From positions 62,001-126,000 of the forward strand of contig VZRR01014166.1 in the NCBI GenBank assembly GCA_013398015.1: a DNA stretch of 64,000 bases, written 5' to 3'. Within the stretch, counting starts at the first letter, position 1. Each line of letters starts with the position of its first letter. Of this stretch, positions 1 to 8,420 are shown in pieces. A program made the position numbers and the translations under genes. This stretch comes from Oreocharis arfaki. Lineage: Eukaryota; Chordata; Aves; Passeriformes; Paramythiidae. Below the pieces are notes generated by a model. That model was not told the DNA's origin and made no database searches. It saw only the letters and a program-made list of their open reading frames with translations.

Positions 1-205
1 CAAGGGGATGGGGAAAGGCTGGTTTGTGACCCTGCTCTCCTCGACTGGAGCTGCTTTCTCTACCAAGGAGCCCTCGAGGAGTGTGATAACACCACCACAT
101 GCTCATTCCCGAGCCATCTTCCTCCTACTCATCTGCACAGCCCGAAAAAGCTGGAGCAGCTTTCAGGGCCTCAGTGCTGTCCCCTCACCCGCTGTGCTCT
201 TGCAG

Positions 206-390
206 GAGGGCCTGGCAGCTACACCGTGGGCACGATGTCGGAGCGCTTCGACTGCCACTACTGCCGCGACCCCCTGCACGGCAAGAAGTACGTGCAGAAG
301 GAGGGGCGGCACTGCTGCGTCAAGTGCTTCGAGAAGTTCTGCGCCAACACCTGCATGGAGTGCAAGAAACCCATCGGGGCCGACTCCAAG
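206..390 (+). CDS. FHL1: FHL1 coding exon with the common start ATG (half LIM domain)
   Basis: The acceptor is cttgcag at 199-205 and the donor is aag|gtcagt at 390/391. ATG 235 opens MSERFDCHYCRDPLHG; 52 codons follow to the donor in phase 0. The 29 nt before the ATG are open and in frame (GPGSYTVGT), matching the extension found when an upstream first exon is spliced in. The exon encodes the zinc-binding half LIM domain and the first cysteine pair of LIM1 (CMEC). Confidence 0.95.
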
Positions 391-3300
391 GTCAGTGCTG
401 AGCACCCCAGCGGGTGATGAGGAGAGGCAGATGATCGCCCTCCCCTGGGCTGGCACGGAGCTACTGCGGAAGAGCAAGTTCTTTGGGAGTCCTCTGGCTG
501 CCAGCAGTGTGCTCCCTGGGCAGGGAGCGGCGCTGGGGTGTGCACAGAGAATGGTCACGGTGGGCTGCTTTGGCACACGGCCTCATTTCAGGGTCTAGAT
601 TCAGCCACGTGAACTGCTGCAAATGCTGAATGGCCCTGGGGAGAGAACTGCAGGGAGCCAGCCTGCACAGGGCCTGCAAAACCCATCTTCTGGCCAAATC
701 ACTGAGGTCTGAATTCTGTCAGTTTGTCAGATGCTTATTGCTACATGATGGAAATCAAGAGTTCTTTCAATATATATATCTATTGAGAGCAGTTGGATGG
801 CAAGATGGTTCTGTTGGGTTTTTTTCCTTAATTAATTTCTAATACTATCTCTGATGTTCAGACACCATAATATCAGGCAGGACATGAAGAAACATAAACT
901 GCAGGACCTGCAAAGATCTGCAAGTGTGGTGGTTGAAACTGTGTTGATCTCCATGAAAACTGGAAACTGGTTTGTTGCTTAAGTATAGAAATATATTACT
1001 GAAGTCGTTAGCATGTACCTTCAGGGCCAGATAAATATTTATAGCAATAATAATGTACACCTGAACTAGAGGAAATGTAAGAACCCGAGAAGCCCACACT
1101 TGTAGGACTGCAAATCTCCAAGCTGTTGGTTTGCTGCATCCTCTGCCCCCCTGAAAGTCCAAAGTGAATGTGATTGTGTTCAGTGAGTTTGGTTAAATGT
1201 TCTTCCCTGAACTGATTGCAGAGGAGCTGTAGCTCTACCCACTGAATCAGACATACTTAGGAACAAAAAATCTATCCTTTACTGTCCAGGCTGATGAGAC
1301 AGGAGCTTGGCTTTAGGGCTGTTCAGGGGGGAGAGAAAAGCTTCTCACTCCCTCCCTCCCTCTCTGTTTATTCCAGGAGCTGCATTTCAAGAACCGCTAC
1401 TGGCACGACAACTGCTTCCGCTGCTTCAAGTGCTACACGTCCCTGGTCAACGAGCCCTTCATGCTGCGGGAGAACAACAAGGTTTGGTGCAGCAATTGCA
1501 CTGCTGCTGAGGATGCACCCAGGTGTAAGGGCTGCTTCAAGCCCATTATTGCAGGTACTGTGCCAGTGACAGGGCTCCAAGGGCCACATTCTGCTCTAGG
1601 GCATAACCAGGGTGATTTATCAGGCTGTGGAGGCCGCAGTTAGAGGTTTGGGCATGACAGCATAAGGTTGGGGGGCCTCAGAATAGTAAATTTTGACTGT
1701 TGCTCTCACCTGTCCATTTTATTCAAGTGTTGAAAGGCTGCTTTGCAGTTAACCCTCATGTGGATAATTAATGTCAGCCTTAAACCATTTTCCCCAAAAG
1801 CTTTGCTCTGTAAATCAAGGTCCTCAAAGGCTCAGGCAGCTGGTCTGATAACTATTTTAAGAAAATCTAGCAGGCCCTGGCTAAAACCAGATACAGAAAT
1901 TACCAGCTCATCCCGTGTCTGCATTCCAGTGGAATCTTGGGCATAGCTATGGACAGGTCTTGCCCATAGATGCTACACTGCACAGTGGGAGGGGTTTGCC
2001 ACAGGCCTGAAATCCCACATGACAAGTTATTTTTGTCTGTTGTAGGAGACCAAAATGTTGAGTACAAGAAGATGGTTTGGCACAAGGACTGCTTCACCTG
2101 CAGCCAGTGCAAGCAAGTGATTGGATCTGGGAGCTTCTTCCCCAAGGGTGATGATTTCTACTGTGTCTCCTGCCATGAGCACAAGTTTGCCAAGACCTGT
2201 GCTAAGTGCAAGAACGTAAGTCCTCCCCCTCTGCAGAGGCAGCTGCCAGAACCAGCCCTCGTGTGCTTTTTGGGAGCTGGGAGGGTGAACCATCATGCTG
2301 AAGCTGTACTAGTGCCGATGTTCCTTCCTTGAGATACTGGTGCCAGCAGCTGGTGGAGGGATGGGAGAGCTGATGGTTCCTGTGCACTACAGGCTCTGAG
2401 CAGGGGTTGTTGGGTCAGCTAATGGCAACACTGCAGAAACCAAGTGATACCAGTCTTCCACTTGGCTTGGGGCTAGTTTAAGCTCTGTAGTGGTACTGAA
2501 TATTCAAGAAGCGAAACAGTAGCTGTTTTACAACTTCTGCAACTGAGTAGTGTGGAATTTCATTTACTGCAGGTAAAAGAAAGTATTATGAAAGTGCCAG
2601 GTATGGGGAATTTCAGATTAGAGGGACTCAAGTGCACTGCACAACTAAATTTTCTTGTAAACTTTGGAAAGACCCTCTCCATGACAAATCTTTCCTTACG
2701 CTACACCTCAAACCTGTGCCACCTCTTCTCCCCTGCTGATTCTAAACCACATCTCTGCTCTTTCTCTCCCAGCCTATCACTTCTGGAGGCCTCACTTACC
2801 AGGAACAGCCTTGGCATTCCGAGTGTTTCATTTGCTCCAACTGCAAGAAGCAACTGGGTGGGAAGCGCTTCACAGCTGTGGAGGATCAGTTTTACTGTGT
2901 TGAATGCTACAAGGAGTGTGTTGCCAAGAAGTGTGCTGGCTGCAAGAATCCTATTACAGGTATGTTGGATTAAATGCAGCTTGAGGGCAGTGGGTGCTGA
3001 AGGTCAGGACAGTGATCCCCCAAAGACAAGGAGCCCAGGGATGGGTAACATCAGAAGCAGGTTTGGTAACCCAAGCCCAATCCCAGCATTTTACATGTGA
3101 TCTGACTCTCAGCCACGTGCTTGTGCTGGATGGAGGCTGAGCTAGTAACTGAGCTCTTCAGCCTTTGCATGTCTCAAATTTACCTCCTTCAAAACGCTCC
3201 TAACCAGAACTGTTTCCACCCCTATCTTAGTCTGGGACCCTTAAGTCTAAAACAAGTGATGTTTCATTGTCCTTAAGGGACATTTGTACCCCTTTTCTTT

Positions 3301-3878
3301 GTATTTTACACTTAAACTCACTGGATTACAGAGCTCAGCCCTGAAATGTGGGCACTGTCCTGCCAGTCCCATGAGGCTCACATTCCATCCCGCATGGATC
3401 TGAGCCCAGAAGTGTACAGCCCAATCTGTCCTTGCTCCACATCTCTCCTTGACTGTTTACTGGAGAAAGGAGCCAAGGGAAAACGTCTACTGCAGAGACA
3501 AGCCATGAAAAGCCTTATGCTAAGATACTTGTTTAGCCAAGAAACATCAGAAGATGCAACTAAACCATGCCTCAGTTGCCACTTTGGAATTTCAGGGACC
3601 TCCAGTGGTCCACAAGTGTAGGGAAGAACAGGGGCAGCAGGAACAGGCTGTGCTGTTGGGCGGCATAACCCAGCCACGGCAAAGCTACTATCGCCGTCCT
3701 ATAATTGTGTTCTCTCCTAGCAGGATTTGGAAGAGGAACCAGTGTGGTTAACTACGAAGATGAATCCTGGCATGATTACTGTTTCAAATGCACAAAGTGT
3801 GCCCGTGGTCTGGCCAACAAGCGCTTTGTTTGCCATAATGGAAAAATTTATTGTGCTGAGTGTCCCAAACGACTGTAA
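206..3878 (+). CDS. FHL1: FHL1, four and a half LIM domains protein 1 (five spliced coding exons, 5' exon outside window)
   Basis: Spliced CDS 206-390, 1377-1554, 2046-2215, 2773-2959 and 3724-3878. From ATG 235 the segments give 846 nt (281 residues plus stop), close to the 280 residues of the main mammalian FHL1 isoform. The protein reads as a half LIM domain (CHYC, then HCCVKC) followed by four LIM domains of the C-x2-C...H-x2-C form, ending in the motif ECPKRL. Characteristic stretches are CRDPLHGKKYVQKEG, GDQNVEYKKMVWHKDC and KKCAGCKNPITG. FHL1 is a LIM-only scaffold of striated muscle, found at sarcomere I-bands, focal adhesions and in the nucleus; this is family knowledge. In-frame sequence upstream of ATG 235 (GPGSYTVGT) resembles the N-terminal extension of longer mammalian isoforms, so this exon is internal and its first exon lies left of the window. 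All borders are GT/AG. The four introns (391-1376, 1555-2045, 2216-2772, 2960-3723) hold nothing else I recognise. Confidence 0.96.
1377..1554 (+). CDS. FHL1: FHL1 exon, rest of LIM1
   Basis: Acceptor ttattccag ends at 1376; donor gcag|gtactg follows 1554. It encodes ELHFKNRYWHDNCFRC and CKGCFKPIIAG, in register with the second half of LIM1 and the first zinc pair of LIM2. The exon enters in phase 0 and leaves one base (G), which is completed by GA at 2046. Confidence 0.95.
2046..2215 (+). CDS. FHL1: FHL1 exon, LIM2
   Basis: Acceptor ttgtag ends at 2045; donor aac|gtaagt follows 2215. It encodes GDQNVEYKKMVWHKDC, CKQVIGSGSFFPKGDD and CAKCKN, that is, most of LIM2 and the first zinc pair of LIM3. 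The phase at the 3' end is 0. Confidence 0.95.
2773..2959 (+). CDS. FHL1: FHL1 exon, LIM3
   Basis: Acceptor tctctcccag ends at 2772; donor acag|gtatgt follows 2959. It encodes PITSGGLTYQEQPWHSEC, KRFTAVEDQFYC and AKKCAGCKNPITG. It ends with a single G in phase 1. An overlapping long frame at 2552-3100 is a shadow of this exon. Confidence 0.95.
3724..3878 (+). CDS. FHL1: FHL1 terminal coding exon, LIM4 and stop
   Basis: The exon encodes GFGRGTSVVNYEDESWHDYC, ANKRFVCHNGKIYCAEC and PKRL, then TAA at 3876-3878. The acceptor is a tandem TAGCAG (3718-3723). Using 3724 gives ITGFG, as in mammals; using 3721 would insert one alanine (ITAGFG). The downstream AG is preferred by homology. Confidence 0.94.
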
Positions 3879-4695
3879 TGAGCAGATGTAAGATGGATTT
3901 TAAAGCCCTGCTTTCCCAAACAGTCCTGGTAAAGGAGCAGGTTTTTGCATGCTGAGAATTTTAACTTTTTCCATTTTAGCCTAAGAACTAAATTAGCCTT
4001 AATATACTGGGTTTGACTTTTGAAGCTCCTGCAGTACAAAAGCATGTAGCCTTGCAAAAATCTAACCTCGTTTCCAAGTAACTCCTAGTATAAAGGCTTG
4101 AAATACTGTTAGATTTAGAGATACACACACTGCATCATCTGTGTGTGGCTTAAACTAAAACAAATCTAATTTTAAACTTATCTGGTATATGATTAAGCTT
4201 GGCACTTAACTGAAGTGGGTTTGACAAGGCATGCACCTCAGACACAGAGATGCAAAGATTGCACCTGGGATCAGAGGGATCCATTATTATGCTTTTACAA
4301 GTAGATACACAACATACTCCACATCATGAATAAGTAATAAATACCTTGGCTTACTCTACCACACCACATTGCAGCACATGTATGGAATGGCTTCATCTTA
4401 CAGATAGCAATGTTTTGGCAGTGATATTTAGCTTAGTTAAGTTTCTATAAACTTGTTTTAGTCTTGATTTCCGCATGGATCGCCTGCAAGTTTTCCTCAT
4501 CAGCTTTTTTTATATCCTTGTTTAAACAAGGCTGTCTTGTGTACAATTATTAATCCATTAACAAGTAGTAAATCTTTCACCTACAACATGCACATGCATT
4601 TACAAGTGCCTTAAAAACAGTTTAGACAACGCTAGCTCTCCTATCATGTCAGTGTATGTTTAGTGACTGAATAAAAGTGAGACTAGTGCCTGCTT
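3879..4695 (+). other. FHL1: FHL1 3' untranslated region
   Basis: AT-rich non-coding sequence follows the stop codon and runs to a consensus poly(A) signal at 4670-4675, with a T-rich element just downstream (4718-4732). A weaker candidate AATAAA lies at 4336-4341. The end coordinate is inferred from the signal, about 20 nt past it. Confidence 0.75.
4670..4675 (+). terminator. Poly(A) signal, likely main FHL1 3' end
   Basis: AATAAA on the + strand, about 790 nt after the FHL1 stop, followed by a GT-containing and then a T-rich stretch (4700-4732), as expected of a cleavage and polyadenylation region. Confidence 0.7.
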
Positions 4696-4732
4696 GGAAT
4701 CTACAGTCTGGAATTTTTCTTTTTTTTTTTTT

Positions 4733-5440
4733 CATTTTGCCATCTTACATGATTGACATCTCTTAGGGCTGAGCTACTGAAACCAAGTCTACTACATTGA
4801 TACTGGCAAAGTAGGAGTCAGCTGTGCTGTCACTGCACCCTTAAATATCTGAGGACTAAAGGAACCATTTCCATAAACGAACTAATTTTTAAAATATATA
4901 ACTGACACTGGACCATCTGCCAGAAACAGCCTGTGTGAAAAAGCCCTTTGGAGAGCATTTGTACAGCCACTGTTCACACACAGATCTACCACCCTTCAGC
5001 AACATGAATGCTGGTTTAAGGAGGTTTTTTTTCACAGTAGTGAAATACTTTATCAACTGGATCTGCTCCAGCCATTCCCTTTCAACTACTGACAAAGAAC
5101 CCTTGCAAGAAAATGAAAAGGCAGCATCTTGCTGGTCACTGCTCCACTGCTGGACTCACCCTCACAACACAGAGATGTTGCTGCTGCAGGGGAAAGGCAA
5201 AGGCTGGCAGGGAAAAGCAGGTTAAAGAATTCCTCAGTTCAGAACACGCCATCAGCATGGACAAACGCAGCAAAGGTGTTAGTGCAAATCCCCTCCCAAC
5301 CACACAGATGCAACTGCCAGAGGCTGCTAGTCTGGGAATCTGCAGCTGGAGCAGTTACAGCAGCACCAGAGTGCATCCCAAGGCAGGTCAGCATGGCAAG
5401 GGGTGGAGAGGCCTAGTAAGGTCACATTTAACATTACAGA
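4733..5440. other. Short intergenic stretch between convergent genes
   Basis: Lies between the proximal FHL1 poly(A) region and the facing poly(A) signals at 5441-5471. It has several short chance frames on both strands but no recognisable exon or repeat. It would be 3'UTR if FHL1 uses the distal signal at 5441. Confidence 0.5.
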
Positions 5441-5446
5441 AATAAA
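5441..5446 (+). terminator. Candidate distal poly(A) signal for FHL1
   Basis: AATAAA on the + strand, 19 nt from an opposing AATAAA on the - strand (5471-5466). Use would lengthen the FHL1 3'UTR to about 1.6 kb. Confidence 0.35.
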
Positions 5447-5465
5447 GCATTGTTCAACTGCAAAG

Positions 5466-5471
5466 TTTATT
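5466..5471 (-). terminator. Candidate poly(A) signal for MAP7D3
   Basis: The + strand reads TTTATT, so the - strand reads AATAAA. It is the last consensus signal before FHL1 territory and would give a MAP7D3 3'UTR of about 2.65 kb. Confidence 0.5.
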
Positions 5472-6468
5472 TAACAGTGCGCACGTATTTACACAGGGCT
5501 GGATCCGACCATCCAACAAACCTCAGCACAGAAAAAAATACCGGCATCTTTGTTAGAATGATTGTCTCTGCCAGAACAAAACAGCTATCATACAAAAATA
5601 CAGTTTTCCTTTTACCTAAGGCACTGCTCTAAAGTCTAAAACAGTTCTACAGTATTTCTGAACAGCAAGAGGGAGAAGGCTGAGGGCTCCTGTTGCAACT
5701 GAGGTGTCGAGAAAAGAACAGGTGTAGTTCCAACAAACCCACTGCAAACACAGCTGCTGCTTGGATGCATCACCGGAATTGAGGGATCAGCCAATGGGTT
5801 GTAGCAGGATTTGAAACAGCTACTCTTTAAAGTAATCACCTATCCAGTCTATCTGTTACAGGAGACATCAGAAAAAGGCTGCATTATTACTTTTAGTAGC
5901 AACTTTCAGAAGATGCTTCGTTAATCTCTTCATGCTGAAAAAAGCAGGCAAGTTCAGGTTAAATAGATTATTTAATGCAGGCTTTAGAAGGGAAATATAT
6001 ATGCAGCTTGCAGCCACTGTTATAAAGCTGGAACTGAAACACTTAGAATAATTAACATGAACTAAACATGACTTTAATGGTCTAATACTGTTATGTACAC
6101 AATAAAATAATACTTCCATAAGTGTAGATAAATAAGAAATTCAAAAGAAAAACATTTTTTAAAAGCATGACACCTTAAACTGCACTGACAGACAAATCCA
6201 GGGACTCAACATTTTTGTAATATATTAGAGCACATGCTGTAAAATGTTTTGATGTTTGCCAATAGATTAAAACAAATTAGTGATGGTACAACACAGCATT
6301 TTGGAATTGCCAATATTTTCACATTAGATAATAAGGAATTTTTCTTCTCCATTCAAAATTGAAGATAATCAATTCTGCATTTTTAAATAGCATGAATGAA
6401 CCAACGAGCAACAACATTTTTCTAGACATAAAAAGGGAGTTCAGCTTTAACATACACTGAGTGAGTCT

Positions 6469-6474
6469 TTTATT
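6469..6474 (-). terminator. Candidate proximal poly(A) signal for MAP7D3
   Basis: The + strand reads TTTATT (AATAAA on the - strand), giving a 3'UTR of about 1.65 kb if used. Weaker ATTAAA variants (TTTAAT on +) lie near 6071 and 7311. Confidence 0.4.
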
Positions 6475-7207
6475 TCACCAAGGTCATTTTAGAAATATGC
6501 AAAGTCTACAGCTAAGTGGGGAGCCTCCACTGGCATGTTGTTCTACATGATACTGATATGAAAAAAAAAAAGACTCAATCAGGTTACTGTAAAGTCTGTA
6601 AAGGGAAAATTGAAAAACGGAACTAGGAAACCTTATCTAACAATCAGCTAAATGAATGGAAAAGGAACATTAGCACAACAGTTTCCCTGAAATGTTTCAA
6701 GGTGCAAATTAGAAGTTTGTCATCCCTCCCCTGGTGTTTTTGCAAACTTGAAGATGGATAAAGGTAAACAAGCAGCTTTTCAAAACAAGGCCTTCAGTAC
6801 TTGAGAAGACACTGGATTACTGAAGTGCAATCAGATTATTTCCAGGTCTCTAGTGTTCACAGTTCTGTCCAAAGAGCAAAGAGAAGAAAACATTTAACCA
6901 TCATAACAGTCTGTATGCCACATGCATCCAACATCACTGTCAGTCTACATCCAGGAGTGAGCACACAACCATTTGGTCACTTACAGTCCAAAAACAGCAC
7001 AGTAGGTTTTCTTTCTTTTTATAGGAATATTGATTTTCAAAGTTATGTATGGAATTCTTAAACCGTATTATGTCTAAACATTTTCAAGTCCAAAATTAAA
7101 AGGCCACACTTCCTTCACTAAAAAGTTAATGATTCTGATCACGACAGAATGTGATCAGCAGAATCACAATAAATCTGTCTATTCCCATGGCCCAGTTCAT
7201 TGTGGCC

Positions 7208-7241
7208 TCAAGCAAAGCCTCCATCAGGTGTGCCCATGGGA
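7208..7241 (-). CDS. MAP7D3: Candidate alternative last coding exon of MAP7D3
   Basis: On the - strand a pyrimidine-rich tract ends in ttttag (7247-7242). If exon 17 (which ends in AG, phase 2) is joined here, skipping exon 18, the frame continues as SPMGTPDGGFA and stops at TGA 7210-7208. Only the acceptor and the phase match support this; no transcript evidence is available. Confidence 0.35.
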
Positions 7242-8110
7242 CTAAAATTCGCAAGACGCAGAGTGACAGAGGAGACTCGGGAAACAGTTCAGACTAGGAA
7301 AGTGCTACACTTTAATCAAAGAAAGTGCTACACACCACTGGAAGGATAGCAAGGCTTGTTTTTCCACTACCATTCACTTCAGCTGATCACAGTCATTTAT
7401 CCCATGGAAAGAGATCTCCTGTGAAAACGGCCCTTTGAGATTTGGCTCCAACACCAGAGAAGTCCAGTCTTACACAAACTGGTTTCCTGAAGCTTCTCTG
7501 ACACACTATGCTTGCTGTACTGTATCAGGGCTTGGCTTCTCAAGTACATGTGGCTCGAGATACAGCTCTGCCTTTCAGACAATTCAGAATATTTTGTGTG
7601 CATTACCTGCCTCAGTGAAGTGAAAGACTATTCAACAGAAAGGAGAGAGGACAGTTAACACACTGCTAACAATCTGAAGAGACCTTCTAAGACCACACAG
7701 GCCAGCATCAAAAAGTTACAGAACACGCCTAGGAGTGGAAAGCTCTGGTGTGTAGAGCTACATCAGACACCTTTTAAACTGTTAGTATCTTCAAAAGTAA
7801 CATGCCATTTAACATATCTTAGAAAAACCTTAAAGTACAACAGATGCACTTCAACGCTGTTTGGAACTTCACAAGGGCTCAGCTATGTCTTTGGAAGAGC
7901 CTTAATGTTGGGCCTCAGCAAGTCCCTAAAAAGGCATCACTTGGTGACTTCTTTTCACTGAATTCAAGTTAAAAACACTAAAGAAAGAGCCCTCCCTCCA
8001 GTCTACACATTGGAAAAAGTGCCTTGAAAATAAGAAGCTGTAGTTAAGGCAAGGAGAGCAAAACGCAAGGAAGTGAACTGCCTAGCCAGGGGAAGAGACA
8101 GACAGGGAAG

Positions 8111-8420
8111 TCAGCTTGGATTACCTGATGAAGCATCTATTGGTTTGGTCAATGAATTCACTGCACCATCTTCCTCAAAAGCCAATTTGGGACTAGAAGG
8201 TATTGTAGCAGCATCATTCAAGTTTTGATTACAGTTACCAGCAGAGATGCTGTCTGAGCTCAGTTTGGTTGACTTAGAATGCACTCCAACGTCAATGAAC
8301 TCCTCGAAGGTCCATGAACCAGATTTTCCATTAAGATTCTGAATAAGTCCAATTGTATGACCAGTTTCATGAACACCCAACTTTCCTGAGCCATCGATAA
8401 CCATTTCTTTTGCAGGATGG
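8111..8420 (-). CDS. MAP7D3: MAP7D3 exon 18, C-terminus and stop
   Basis: Acceptor attattttctag before 8420. It encodes SHPAKEMVIDGSGKLGVHE, SWTFEEFIDVGVHSKSTKL and KLAFEEDGAVNSLTKPIDAS, then stops at TGA 8113-8111. A strong donor-like site TCAG|GTAATC at 8125/8124 lies 12 nt before the stop, so the true C-terminus might continue in another exon. The coding nature is clear; the exact end is less sure. Confidence 0.82.

Larger units (their letters stand above)
5450..8110 (-). other. MAP7D3: Probable MAP7D3 3' untranslated region
   Basis: Sequence on the - strand after the stop at 8111-8113. It has no continued coding frame, is AT-rich, and carries consensus poly(A) signals at 6469 and 5466. 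It may instead contain an intron if the alternative last exon at 7241 is used. The extent is inferred. Confidence 0.55.

Noticed and set aside
8..598. Long + strand open frame of 196 codons
   Set aside because: Overlaps the FHL1 exon at 206-390 in another frame and shows no family features; a shadow frame in GC-rich coding sequence.
2552..3100. 182-codon + strand open frame
   Set aside because: Runs through the splice sites and over FHL1 exon 2773-2959 in the wrong frame.
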